A DNA stretch of 64,000 bases from Clostridium algoriphilum (lineage in GTDB: Bacteria; Bacillota; Clostridia; Clostridiales; Clostridiaceae). The stretch lies in the NCBI RefSeq assembly GCF_020443705.1, contig NZ_JAIZZK010000003.1, positions 186,001-250,000 of the forward strand, given 5' to 3'. Of the stretch, positions 8,290-16,721 are shown one piece after another. The notes below the pieces were generated by a model. That model was not told the origin of the DNA, did not search any database, and saw only the letters and a list, made by a program, of their open reading frames with translations. The translations under genes were made by a program, and so were the position numbers. Each line of letters begins with the position of its first letter. Positions within the stretch are counted from its first letter, which is position 1.

Positions 8290-8754
8290 CTAATTAATTC
8301 CCAGTTCTTTTTTTATATTAGAAACTATCTCTGGGATCTTAGAAATCACTGTTTGTGTCATTTCTAAATCTACGCCTATTTTCTCTGGCTCAACTCCGAA
8401 TATAACCACTTCAGGGTATTTGTTCATCATGTTTGCCATTCGTGCGACGTCCAGTATTTGAACATCATGGATAGAAAGATTTTCTTTTTTATAGTTTTTA
8501 ATATCTTCTGGTTTTATTTTGTATATTGTGCCCGGCTTTAAGCCTGCCCTTAGACAATCTACAACTATAACTTTTTTATAATCAAGAAATAAACCAAGTG
8601 TATCAAGTGTGGAAGTACCTCCATCTACTAATTCAATAGTAGATGGAAGTTTTTCATTTTCCAGTTGTTTTATTACATGTACTCCCACACCATCATCTTG
8701 GAGTAAAATATTACCTATACCAAGAATAACGGTGTCCTTAATAATTAAACTCAT
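8290..8754 (-). CDS. Hydrogenase maturation endopeptidase (HyaD/HybD family)
   Basis: A 154-residue nickel-checking protease that trims the large-subunit C-terminus. GIGNILLQDDGVGVH carries the family's conserved Asp/Glu nickel-sensing region, and a second conserved Asp lies in VVDCLRAG. Its ATG overlaps the large-subunit stop (ATGA), so translation is coupled. Only one protease is present, matching the single intact large subunit. Confidence 0.93.
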   Translation of the reverse strand: MSLIIKDTVILGIGNILLQDDGVGVHVIKQLENEKLPSTIELVDGGTSTLDTLGLFLDYKKVIVVDCLRAGLKPGTIYKIKPEDIKNYKKENLSIHDVQILDVARMANMMNKYPEVVIFGVEPEKIGVDLEMTQTVISKIPEIVSNIKKELGIN

Positions 8755-10163
8755 ATAGGTTGTACCACAAAGTTTGACATTTCAATCCCTTCTGGGGACA
8801 TCACATGTACTGAACATCCTGTACATGGATCAAATGAGTGTACTATTCTTAAAAGTTCAACCGGCTCCGCTGTATCTACAACATGAGTTCCAATTAAAGC
8901 TTTTTCAATAGGTCCAACATTTCCTGCATCATCCATTGGTGAAGCATTCCAACAAGTTGGGGTTACTATCTGGTATTTAGATATTTTTGAAGTTGCAACA
9001 GAAACCCAATGTCCAAGGGCTCCTCTTGGTGCCTCTGTTAAGCCTATTCCACTTCCTGAAATTGGTGCTCCAAGATTTGTGAATGCACTTGCACCGACTA
9101 CTATTTGATTGAGCCATGTCTGCATATTAGCGGCTATCTTAGCTGTTTCAGTATATCTAGCCATATGTCTATCCATTACAGAAACTCCATTTTTATAATC
9201 TCCACTAAGCCAAGTTCTTGCAATACTTCCTGCCTCATAAGGGGTACCATTGTATCTTGGTGCCTTAAGCCAGGTATAAGCTCCTGTTTTACCGTAGCTT
9301 GGAGTTGTTGTTTCACTTGATGGGTTAACGCCAGATGGTGATGTATACCAGGAATGTCCTACGTATTCTTTTACATTGGTAGCAGCAAAGCTTCCAACGA
9401 TGCCACCGGTTACTGTTCCAGCGGGGAATAACTTAGTTCCAGTAGTGCTAGTATCAAATACTCCATAGGATATTAAATTACCGTATCCCTTGCCTATAGT
9501 GTAATAATCACTATATGTTGAGGCCAATAGATTAACATCAGCCTTATATGTATTTGTAATAAAAGTTGTTATAGTATTTAAATAATTTCTAAAGTTTGTT
9601 ATGTCTGTTGAGGTTGGGATAGCAGTTACACCACCTGGAACTACGTTGCCCACATGTGGAAGTTTACCACCAAAAATTGCTCCCATTTCGTGTGCTTTTC
9701 GCCTAATTGACAAGGCTGTAACATAATTATTTATTAAGGTTTGACTATCAGTAGCATTAAACTTAAAATCCTGACTGTATCCTGGGGTCCATGGATTCAT
9801 TTGTGGCCCCTTAACGTAATCCATTAATGCTAGTTGATAGAAATGTAATATGTGATTAGATATAAAGTTAGCTCCTTGTATAAGGTCTCTTAAAAGAAGA
9901 GCTTGTAAATTTGGAGTAAACCCTGAAGCAGCTTCAACGGCCTTTGAAGATGCAATTGCATGGGATACAGGGCAAATTCCACAAATTCTTTGTGTTAAGA
10001 ATGCTGCATCCTTTGGTACTCTGCCTATAAGCATGTTTTCAAAGTCTCTAAATAAATTACCTGTAGCCTGCGCAGCTGTTACAATGTTGCTCGCGTCAAG
10101 AGTTACTGAAACCTTTAAATGTCCTTCAAGTCTGGTTATTGGATCTAATACTATAGTACTCAT
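8751..10163 (-). CDS. [NiFe] hydrogenase large subunit (exported, group 1-like)
   Basis: The 470-residue catalytic subunit holds the Ni-Fe site. It has an N-terminal RLEGH and the L1 motif RICGICPVSH with Cys61 and Cys64, and the C-terminal DPCTGCSVH with Cys447 and Cys450. His453 is followed by a 17-residue tail (from VMSPEG) that the adjacent protease should remove. It has no signal peptide, as expected for a subunit exported by hitch-hiking on the small subunit. Start at 10163 follows AAAGGAATG. It is the only intact large subunit here, although two relics of others remain. Confidence 0.96.
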   Translation of the reverse strand: MSTIVLDPITRLEGHLKVSVTLDASNIVTAAQATGNLFRDFENMLIGRVPKDAAFLTQRICGICPVSHAIASSKAVEAASGFTPNLQALLLRDLIQGANFISNHILHFYQLALMDYVKGPQMNPWTPGYSQDFKFNATDSQTLINNYVTALSIRRKAHEMGAIFGGKLPHVGNVVPGGVTAIPTSTDITNFRNYLNTITTFITNTYKADVNLLASTYSDYYTIGKGYGNLISYGVFDTSTTGTKLFPAGTVTGGIVGSFAATNVKEYVGHSWYTSPSGVNPSSETTTPSYGKTGAYTWLKAPRYNGTPYEAGSIARTWLSGDYKNGVSVMDRHMARYTETAKIAANMQTWLNQIVVGASAFTNLGAPISGSGIGLTEAPRGALGHWVSVATSKISKYQIVTPTCWNASPMDDAGNVGPIEKALIGTHVVDTAEPVELLRIVHSFDPCTGCSVHVMSPEGIEMSNFVVQPI

Positions 10164-10206
10164 CTATTATCATTCCTTTCTTAAATAAATTAATAGTGGG
10201 ATAGGC

Positions 10207-11091
10207 TTATAATAATGGACTTGTTGGGAAGGTAGGATTTGAACATCCTATACAAGGATAATTAACTTTCATACACCATGATTGTCCATTATTCCATTTC
10301 AATGATGTGCAAACATTATCGGTGGTTGTTCCTTTACATCCATATGCTAGGAAGCATCCAGTTGCTGATCCTATTTGGCTTGCTTTTCCAGTTCCTTTTC
10401 GTGGACACGTATTATGTACAGTTGTCCCATAATATTTAGTAGGTCTGTTATTTGTATCTAAAGCTGGATTACCAATTAAAATTAAATCCAAAAGTGATTG
10501 AATCAAAACAGTAGGATGAACAGGACAACTTGGTAAATTTACTATAGGGTTAGTTGTTTTCCCAGTTAGTATAGTTTTAACACTTTTGCATGCTGTACTG
10601 TTTGCACCGGTCGCCGAAACTCCACCAAAGGAAGCACAAGTTCCTGCAGCTACTACATATTTTGCCATTGGGCCATATTTTAAAACAGCTTGTTGCATTG
10701 TTAATGGAACTCCATTAACCTCTCCAATTATACAATAATTTCCACTTGCACCGGTAGGTATTGCACCTTCTATAACAAGTATAAATTGACCTTTATACTG
10801 AGTAGCACTTTGGTCAAGGGTTTGCATTGCAAGCTCACCTGAAGCAGTCATAATTGTGCTGTTATATTTCATACTTATTTTATTTAAGAGAACATCATCG
10901 ATAGTGGCTGGATTAGTTACATTTAAAGTGGAAATCGTACATCCAGAGCAGCCTGCACCTTGAATCCAAATTATTGGTGGATCTGTTTCCGCTGCAAGAA
11001 CAGTGTTTACATTGTCAAGATCAAAATCTACATTTAAAGCAACTGCTGCCGCAACCGACCATTTCAAAAAATCTCTTCTACTTATTTTCAT
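10207..11091 (-). CDS. [NiFe] hydrogenase small subunit 1 (Tat-exported)
   Basis: This 294-residue iron-sulfur subunit passes electrons from the Ni-Fe site to a partner. The Tat signal has SRRDFLK (residues 4-10) and likely cleavage near residue 34 (VLAA|ETD). Proximal cluster cysteines are in GAGCSGC (48, 51), GTCASFGG and SCPVHP. The medial/distal cluster region has TVHNTCPR, GCF, YGCKG, NVC, WC and CIGC. A normal GC-T sequence after Cys51 means it lacks the extra cysteines of oxygen-tolerant enzymes. It ends without the membrane helix found in many group 1 small subunits. First gene of the long hyp-tat operon, 43 bases before the large subunit; RBS GGGAGG. Confidence 0.96.
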   Translation of the reverse strand: MKISRRDFLKWSVAAAVALNVDFDLDNVNTVLAAETDPPIIWIQGAGCSGCTISTLNVTNPATIDDVLLNKISMKYNSTIMTASGELAMQTLDQSATQYKGQFILVIEGAIPTGASGNYCIIGEVNGVPLTMQQAVLKYGPMAKYVVAAGTCASFGGVSATGANSTACKSVKTILTGKTTNPIVNLPSCPVHPTVLIQSLLDLILIGNPALDTNNRPTKYYGTTVHNTCPRKGTGKASQIGSATGCFLAYGCKGTTTDNVCTSLKWNNGQSWCMKVNYPCIGCSNPTFPTSPLL

Positions 11092-11183
11092 AAATATCCT
11101 CCCTCAATTTTTTTATTAGCGTGTTATATTTTTTGATTTAAGTTAGTGTAACACACGTTATAAAAATAAATCAAGATTAATTA

Positions 11184-11206
11184 TACATATTATGTCATAA
11201 TATGTA
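11184..11206. promoter_or_regulatory. Near-perfect palindrome upstream of the hydrogenase operon
   Basis: TACATATTATG-T-CATAATATGTA, a 23-base symmetric sequence about 95 bases before the small subunit 1 start. It has the look of a repressor/activator operator. No regulator family is identified from it; it is not a Fnr, Rex or NikR consensus that I recognise. Confidence 0.45.
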
Positions 11207-11339
11207 CTTACAAAATGAACAAAACTAATTATTGTAAATTAAATACATTTATTTTTCTCTTATATACCTTATTTATTAAATTTTTCTATACATGGTACTA
11301 TTGTTTTATAACATAATTTACATTAAATGGAGTAAAATA

Positions 11340-11412
11340 TTATGGTTGTACAACAAAGTTTGACATTTCAACTTACAGACCACTTAAAAAAATCTCTTCT
11401 ACTTATTTTCAT
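11340..11412 (-). pseudogene. Collapsed hydrogenase operon relic: small-subunit start fused to large-subunit end
   Basis: From ATG at 11412 with a GGAGGG site the frame reads MKISRRDFFKWSVS and stops. It is the start of a Tat signal like those of the three intact small subunits. Directly after comes sequence matching the last codons of the large subunit (EMSNFVVQP, then TAA at 11340-11342). One internal deletion has removed the rest of a small subunit and nearly all of a large subunit. The relic retains the same upstream leader as small subunits 2 and 3. Confidence 0.8.
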
Positions 11413-11420
11413 AAATATCC

Positions 11421-11560
11421 CTCCTTAAATTTCAGAAAACTATTTACAGTTTTCCTTAACATCAATATACATGAAAAATATGTCGTACGGATTGTTACCT
11501 CGTTAATTTTTGTTAAGTTATGTTAAATTTAATTTAACAATTAATTAAATTATTTTAATG
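11421..11560 (-). repeat. Hydrogenase leader repeat, copy A
   Basis: About 140 bases shared with the leaders at 12504-12645 and 16285-16425. The common elements are a GGAAAAC...GTTTTCC hairpin, the ATACATG.AAAATATGTCGT block, and TTAATTTTTGTTAAGTTATGTTAA (plus-strand sense, quoted in part). Here it stands in front of the collapsed relic and about 330 bases upstream of small subunit 1, so it may still promote that operon. Confidence 0.7.
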
Positions 11561-11595
11561 GTGTCACTGGTTGCGCTGTGTCAATCTATTATAAA

Positions 11596-12492
11596 TTAAT
11601 CACGATTACTTAATAATGGATTCGTTGGGAATGTCGGGTTTGAACATCCTATGCAAGGATAATTAACGCCTATACACCACGCTTGTCCATTATTCCACTT
11701 CATTGATGGACATATATTTTGGCAACCTGGTCCCATGCATCCAAATTCTTCGAAACATCCAGTTTTTGCTCCTATTTGGCTGGCATCTCCAGTTTCTCTT
11801 CTTGGGCACACACTATGTACAGATTTAGCATAATATTTAGTAGGTCTGTTGTTCGTATCTATTGCTAGCGTGCCAACTAAAATTAAATCCAAAAGAGATT
11901 GAATCAATACAGTAGGATGAACAGGACAACCTGGTAAATTTACTACAGGGTTAGTTGTTTTTCCAGTTAAAATAGTTTTAACACTTTGGCATCCTGTACT
12001 ATTTGCACCGGTCGCCGGAACTCCTCCAAAAGAAGCACAAGTTCCTGCAGCTACTACATATTTTGCCATAGGGCCATATTTTAAAACAGCTTGTTGCATT
12101 GTTAATGGAACTCCATTAACCTCTCCAACAATGCAATAATTCCCACTTTCTCCAGTTGGTATTGCACCCTCTATAACAAGTATAAATTGACCTTTATACT
12201 GAGTGGCACTTTCGTCAAGTGTTTGCATTGCAAGAGCACCTGATGATGTCATGATTGTACTGTTATATTTCATACTTATTTTATTTAAAAGTACATCATC
12301 GATAGTTGCTGGATTAGTTACATTTAAAGTGGAGATTGTACATCCAGAGCAGCCTGCACCTTGAATCCAAATTATTGGGGGATCAGTTTCTGCAGCAAGA
12401 ACAGTATTTACATTAGTAAGGTCAAAATCTACATTTAAAGCAACTGCTGCTGCAACAGACCACTTTAGAAAATCTCTTCTACTTATTTTCAT
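11596..12492 (-). CDS. [NiFe] hydrogenase small subunit 2 (Tat-exported paralogue)
   Basis: A 298-residue paralogue of small subunit 1. The first 200 or so residues, including the Tat signal and proximal-cluster cysteines, are almost the same. Residues about 210-285 differ strongly (SVHSVCPRRETGD, GCFEEFGCMGPGCQNICPSM), and there is a short extra SNRD tail. Cluster-binding cysteines and the distal histidine are kept, so it looks functional. The changed part is around the medial/distal clusters, where electrons leave. No large subunit follows it; downstream is only the collapsed relic. Start at 12492 with GGAGG. Confidence 0.94.
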   Translation of the reverse strand: MKISRRDFLKWSVAAAVALNVDFDLTNVNTVLAAETDPPIIWIQGAGCSGCTISTLNVTNPATIDDVLLNKISMKYNSTIMTSSGALAMQTLDESATQYKGQFILVIEGAIPTGESGNYCIVGEVNGVPLTMQQAVLKYGPMAKYVVAAGTCASFGGVPATGANSTGCQSVKTILTGKTTNPVVNLPGCPVHPTVLIQSLLDLILVGTLAIDTNNRPTKYYAKSVHSVCPRRETGDASQIGAKTGCFEEFGCMGPGCQNICPSMKWNNGQAWCIGVNYPCIGCSNPTFPTNPLLSNRD

Positions 12493-12503
12493 AAATATCC
12501 TCC

Positions 12504-12645
12504 TTCAATTTTTAAAGGAAAACTGTCCACGGTTTTCCTTTAACACTAATATACATGCAAAATATGTCGTCCCAATGTATTCGCAGTTAATTTTTGTTAA
12601 GTTATGTTAATCTTAATTTAACAATCAATTAAATTATTAAAACGG
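12504..12645 (-). repeat. Hydrogenase leader repeat, copy B (small subunit 2)
   Basis: Same leader as at 11421 and 16285 but the most diverged. Its hairpin is perfect: AAAGGAAAAC against GTTTTCCTTT around a seven-base loop. It sits directly upstream of small subunit 2 and after the hypF terminator, so it must hold that gene's promoter. Confidence 0.7.
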
Positions 12646-12669
12646 AGTTTTTAAAATATTTATCCATAT

Positions 12670-12706
12670 AAAAAAGACAGCAGTTTTTTTAACTGCTGTC
12701 TTTTTT
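12670..12706 (-). terminator. Terminator of hypF (bidirectional shape)
   Basis: GACAGCAG and CTGCTGTC arms around a nine-base loop, flanked by A-run and T-run on both sides. It separates hypF from small subunit 2. Confidence 0.9.
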
Positions 12707-12724
12707 ATAACTAATGTAATAAAT

Positions 12725-15022
12725 TTATAAGGTATATTCATCATTAAGTAAATCATTTTCAATTATTGCATTAGCTATAATTATCTGCCCAATTGCTAAC
12801 CCTCCATCATTAGATGGTAAGTCTTTATGAGTGTAGACTTCAAAGTTATTAACTTTGAGATCTCGGCTTATTTTTTTCAGTAAAAAGCAATTTTGAAAAA
12901 CTCCTCCGCTAAGCGATACTTCATTTATACCCGAGTCTTCTCTAACGCTCATGCATATACTTACAGTTAAATTAACTATGGTATTTTGAAACTTTGAAGC
13001 AATACCTTTAGACGATTTACCTTCTATTTTATCTCTTATAATCTCATTAATCATTTCATAAGGCTCAATAATATACATATCTCGCTTTATTACTTTATAA
13101 GTATATGATTCCTCTACATCCATATTTGATATAGCTTCTAGCTCAATTGAAGCCTGCCCTTCATATGTGACTACATCTGTAATTCCAATTATATTTGAAA
13201 TAGCATCAAAAAGTCTCCCCATACTGGAAGTCTCGATGCAATTAATGTTTGAGTTTAAGACATTGATCAGTTTAATAGCCTTATCGCCATACATATTAAA
13301 AATTATATCATTAACTTCTTTTTTGCTTTTTTGTTTACTTAAAGCCTTATAAATATAAGAAACTGCCATTCTCCATGGTTCTTTAATAGCTTTTTCTCCT
13401 CCAGACATTTTTATATAATCAAGATGAGCAACTCGTGCGAATTCAAGGTGATTACAAATTAGAAATTCTCCACCCCATATTTTCCCGTCGCTTCCATAAC
13501 CAGTTCCATCAAAGCAAACTCCAATAACTTTCTGCTTTAAATTATTTTCAAACATGTTACTAACTATGTGAGCATGGTGATGCTGCACCGCAATTTTAGG
13601 CAAATTATATTTCAGCGCATACTTAGTTGACATATAGTCTGGATGCATATCATGTGCTATAAATTCCGGAGAAAAAGAAAATATGTTTTTAAAATGTTCA
13701 ACATTATTTTTATAGTGATCAAAAGTTTCTAAATTTTCCAGGTTACCATTAAATTGGCTTAAAAACAAGAAATCCTCTTTGCCTATACAAAAGGTGTTTT
13801 TCATATTGGAACCACAAGCTAAAATATTTTTAATGTTATTTGCTTTAAAAGGTTCAGGTACATAACCTCTAGCTCTCCTTATTATTGTTTGCTTTTCATC
13901 TACTACCTTTAATACAGAATCATCAACTGGGACATGTATTTCACGGTTATGTTGAAGAAAATAATCCACAATACCTGATAGACCGTCTCTTGCAGAATCA
14001 GCTTTATACTCTATAGGTAAACCGTTAGTATTTGCACTTGTCATAACAAGTACTTTAAGTTTTTCAGAAAACAATAAAATATGTATTGGTGTGTATGGTA
14101 GCATTACTCCAATTGTTCTTTGGTTAGGAGCAATATTTTGCGATAAATTATAACTTTCATTTTGACCCAAAATTACAATTGGCTTTTTTATTCCAGTTAG
14201 TATTTTTTCTTCTAACTGGTTTACACTGCAATACTTCTTTACTGTTTCTATATCCTTCATCATAACCGCAAGAGGTTTAAAAGGCCTTTTCTTCCTCTCC
14301 CTTAGATTGTTAACTGCTGTTTCATTTAATCCATCGCATGCTAAGTGAAAACCTCCCAACCCTTTTATAGCTAATATTTTTCCTTCAATAAGCATATTTT
14401 GAGCAAAACTTATAGGATTCTCTATATCTAATTTGTTACCTTTAAAATCCTCTATCCAAAGCTCCGGTCCACACTTCGCACAAGCGTTTGGTTGTGCATG
14501 AAATCTTCTATTTGTAGGATCTAAATATTCACTATTACATTCCTTGCACATTTTAAATCCACTCATTGTAGTTTTTTCTCTATCGTAAGGTAATTCTTTA
14601 ATTATAGAAAATCTAGGGCCACAATTTGTACAATTAGTAAAAGCATATCCTTTTCTTCTATTGTTAAAATTCAGTATATCTTCTGAGCATTCACTACAAG
14701 TAGCTACGTCTGGCGATATAAAAGTTATTTTATCTAACCTCTGTTGACTTTCTCTAATCTCAAAGTCACAATAATTTAATATCTTATCATTTTTTACAGA
14801 TATCTTTTCTATTCTAGCTAGAGGTGGAGGATCATTTTTAAGACAGTGCAAAAATTTATCTATATCTTCCTCAAATCCCTCAATATCTATATAAACTCCT
14901 TCAGAGTTATTATTCACCCAGCCTTTTAAATCTAACTTATTTGCTAGATTATATACAAATGGACGGAAGCCAACACCTTGAACTATTCCTTCAACCACAA
15001 TAAAACTTCTCTTTTTATCCAC
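12725..15022 (-). CDS. hypF: HypF, carbamoyltransferase for hydrogenase cyanide ligands
   Basis: HypF makes carbamoyl-adenylate from carbamoyl phosphate and transfers it to HypE. The protein has about 765 residues: an N-terminal acylphosphatase-like domain (VQGVGFRPFVYNLA), a double zinc-finger region with four CXXC pairs (CSECS, CTNCG, CKECN, CAKCG), a YrdC-like nucleotide-binding domain, and a C-terminal Kae1-like domain with VQHHHAHI. GTG at 15022 has AAGGA eight bases upstream and is preferred; the ATG at 15031 sits directly against that site. It is transcribed apart from the main operon, between small subunits 2 and 3. Confidence 0.94.
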   Translation of the reverse strand: MDKKRSFIVVEGIVQGVGFRPFVYNLANKLDLKGWVNNNSEGVYIDIEGFEEDIDKFLHCLKNDPPPLARIEKISVKNDKILNYCDFEIRESQQRLDKITFISPDVATCSECSEDILNFNNRRKGYAFTNCTNCGPRFSIIKELPYDREKTTMSGFKMCKECNSEYLDPTNRRFHAQPNACAKCGPELWIEDFKGNKLDIENPISFAQNMLIEGKILAIKGLGGFHLACDGLNETAVNNLRERKKRPFKPLAVMMKDIETVKKYCSVNQLEEKILTGIKKPIVILGQNESYNLSQNIAPNQRTIGVMLPYTPIHILLFSEKLKVLVMTSANTNGLPIEYKADSARDGLSGIVDYFLQHNREIHVPVDDSVLKVVDEKQTIIRRARGYVPEPFKANNIKNILACGSNMKNTFCIGKEDFLFLSQFNGNLENLETFDHYKNNVEHFKNIFSFSPEFIAHDMHPDYMSTKYALKYNLPKIAVQHHHAHIVSNMFENNLKQKVIGVCFDGTGYGSDGKIWGGEFLICNHLEFARVAHLDYIKMSGGEKAIKEPWRMAVSYIYKALSKQKSKKEVNDIIFNMYGDKAIKLINVLNSNINCIETSSMGRLFDAISNIIGITDVVTYEGQASIELEAISNMDVEESYTYKVIKRDMYIIEPYEMINEIIRDKIEGKSSKGIASKFQNTIVNLTVSICMSVREDSGINEVSLSGGVFQNCFLLKKISRDLKVNNFEVYTHKDLPSNDGGLAIGQIIIANAIIENDLLNDEYTL

Positions 15023-15101
15023 AATGCACATCCTTCTTATATTAACTTTTAAAACCTACTCTTATTCGACAATCTAACATAAAATAACAAGATATGCAAC
15101 C

Positions 15102-15142
15102 AAAAAATTAAGGAACTAAGATGTATATTTTATCTTAATTCC
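15102..15142 (-). terminator. Terminator between small subunit 3 unit and hypF
   Basis: Minus-strand GGAATTAAGAT pairs with ATCTTAGTTCC (one G-U) around a nine-base loop, followed by TTAATTTTTT. It would end transcription of small subunit 3 and its truncated large-subunit relic before hypF. Confidence 0.65.
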
Positions 15143-15228
15143 CATTATATTATTAAACATTTAAGTATTATTTTATATACCAATAAATACCATAAAAATA
15201 TTAAAAGTGGATGTAGACACCATTCATT

Positions 15229-15365
15229 TTATACAAGAAGTTTTACTACGAAGTTTGACATTTCAATTCCTTCTGGAGACATTACATGTACTGAACATCC
15301 TGTACATGGGTCAAATGAGTGTACTATTCTTAAAAGTTCACGGTTGCGTAGTATCTACAACATGA
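15229..15365 (-). pseudogene. Large-subunit relic (C-terminal fragment) after small subunit 3
   Basis: The fragment encodes HVVDT..., then after a two-base deletion LLRIVHSFDPCTGCSVHVMS (and on through GIEMSNFVV), ending KLLV and TAA at 15229-15231. This matches the end of the intact large subunit, including the Ni-binding DPC..C. Its 5' side joins directly to sequence matching the gap before the large-subunit start (AATAAATTAAT...GGGATAGGCTTATAATAATGG), so about 1.3 kb of the large subunit was lost by internal deletion. Without a start codon and frameshifted, it is not functional. Confidence 0.88.
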
Positions 15366-15387
15366 ATAAATTAATGTTGGGATAGGC

Positions 15388-16272
15388 TTATAATAATGGA
15401 TTGGTTGGGAAGGTAGGATTTGAGCATCCTATGCAAGGATAATTAACATTCATACACCATGATTGTCCATTATTCCATTTCAATGATGTGCAAACATTAT
15501 CAGTGGTTGTTCCATTACATCCCAATGATAGGAAGCATCCAGTTGCTGATCCTATTTGGCTTGCATTCCCAGTTCCTTTTCGTGGACACGTATTATGTAC
15601 AGTTGCCCCATAATATTTAGTAGGTCTGTTATTTGAATCTAAAGCTGGATTACCAATTAAAATTAGATCCAAAAGAGATTGAACCAAAACAGTAGGATGA
15701 ACAGGACAACTTGGTAAATTTACTATAGGGTTAGTTGTTTTCCCAGTTAATATAGTTTTAACACTTTGGCATGCTGTACTGTTTGGACTTGAAGCCGGAA
15801 CTCCACCAAATGAAGCACAAGTTCCTGCAGCTACTACATATTTTGCCATTGGCCCATATTTTAAAACAGCTTGTTGCATTGTTAATGGAACTCCATTAAC
15901 CTCTCCAATTATACAATAATTCCCGCTTGCACCAGTAGGTACTGCCCCCTCTATAACAAGTATAAATTGATCCTTATACTGAGTGGCACTTTGGTCAAGG
16001 GTTTGCATTGCAAGATCACCTGAAGCAGTCATAATTGTACTGTTATATTTCATACTTATTTTATTTAAGAGCACATCATCAATAGTTGTTGGAGTAGTTA
16101 CATTTAAAGTGGAGATTGTACATCCTGAGCAGCCTGCACCTTGAAGCCAAATTATTGGCGGATCTGTTTCTGCAGCAAGAACAGTGTTTACATTTTCAAG
16201 ATCAAAATCTACATTTAAAGCAACTGCTGCCGCAACAGACCACTTTAAAAAATCTCTTCTACTTATTTTCAT
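15388..16272 (-). CDS. [NiFe] hydrogenase small subunit 3 (Tat-exported paralogue)
   Basis: A 294-residue paralogue very close to small subunit 1 over its whole length, with few substitutions (for example PASSPNS in place of SATGANS, and LSLGCNG in place of LAYGCKG near the distal cluster). Tat signal SRRDFLK, all cluster cysteines and the VHNTC histidine are kept. The large-subunit gene that once followed is reduced to the relic 15229-15365. If made, it would have to pair with the large subunit encoded at 8751-10163. RBS GGAGG before ATG at 16272. Confidence 0.94.
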   Translation of the reverse strand: MKISRRDFLKWSVAAAVALNVDFDLENVNTVLAAETDPPIIWLQGAGCSGCTISTLNVTTPTTIDDVLLNKISMKYNSTIMTASGDLAMQTLDQSATQYKDQFILVIEGAVPTGASGNYCIIGEVNGVPLTMQQAVLKYGPMAKYVVAAGTCASFGGVPASSPNSTACQSVKTILTGKTTNPIVNLPSCPVHPTVLVQSLLDLILIGNPALDSNNRPTKYYGATVHNTCPRKGTGNASQIGSATGCFLSLGCNGTTTDNVCTSLKWNNGQSWCMNVNYPCIGCSNPTFPTNPLL

Positions 16273-16284
16273 AAATATCCCTCC

Positions 16285-16465
16285 TTAAATTTTAGAAAAC
16301 TATTTACGGTTTTCCTTAACATCAATATACATGAAAAATATGTCGTATGGATTGTTACCTTGTTAATTTTTGTTAAGTTATGTTAAATATAATTTAACTT
16401 TCAATTAAATGATTATAATGGAATTTTTAAAATGTTTTTTCCATATAAATAAAACGACAGCAGTT
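16285..16465 (-). repeat. Hydrogenase leader repeat, copy C, plus ghost of the hypF terminator
   Basis: The leader matches the copies at 11421 and 12504. Further upstream, GACAGCAGTTTATTTAAC at about 16445-16462 matches the left half of the hypF terminator (12670-12706) and its flank, but the right arm is gone. The duplicated block therefore once included the end of a hypF-side sequence, which shows the direction of the tandem duplication. An open frame of 67 codons over this stretch (16413-16616) is not credible as a gene. Confidence 0.7.
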
Positions 16466-16523
16466 TATTTAACCTTCCGTTTTCTTCCTCATTACATATC
16501 CCTATTAAACAATTGGGACAAAT

Positions 16524-16547
16524 AAAAAAGACACCCATTAGGATGCC
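16524..16547 (-). terminator. Terminator of the NYN-domain gene
   Basis: Minus-strand GGCATCC-TAAT-GGGTGTC (two G-U pairs) followed by six T. Confidence 0.75.
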
Positions 16548-16721
16548 TTGAATTAATATTCTATTATGGTTTAGAAAATTGTAAATTAATTTATATTTAG
16601 TTTGATTATTTTGCATTTGTATCTGTGGATTTTTGGTTAGTCGTTCCTACATCTTGTGAAATATTCTTTGTTAATGCTACAAGTACTTTATTATTTGGTC
16701 ATCAATGGTTGTAAGACATAT

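Noticed and set aside
11092-11595. Insertion sequence between hydrogenase genes
   Set aside because: No transposase-like frame or terminal repeats; similarity to neighbouring hydrogenase ends explains the sequence by duplication and deletion.
16413-16616. 67-codon minus-strand ORF upstream of small subunit 3
   Set aside because: It covers the duplicated leader end, the half hypF terminator and the NYN-gene terminator; no RBS and no protein-like pattern.
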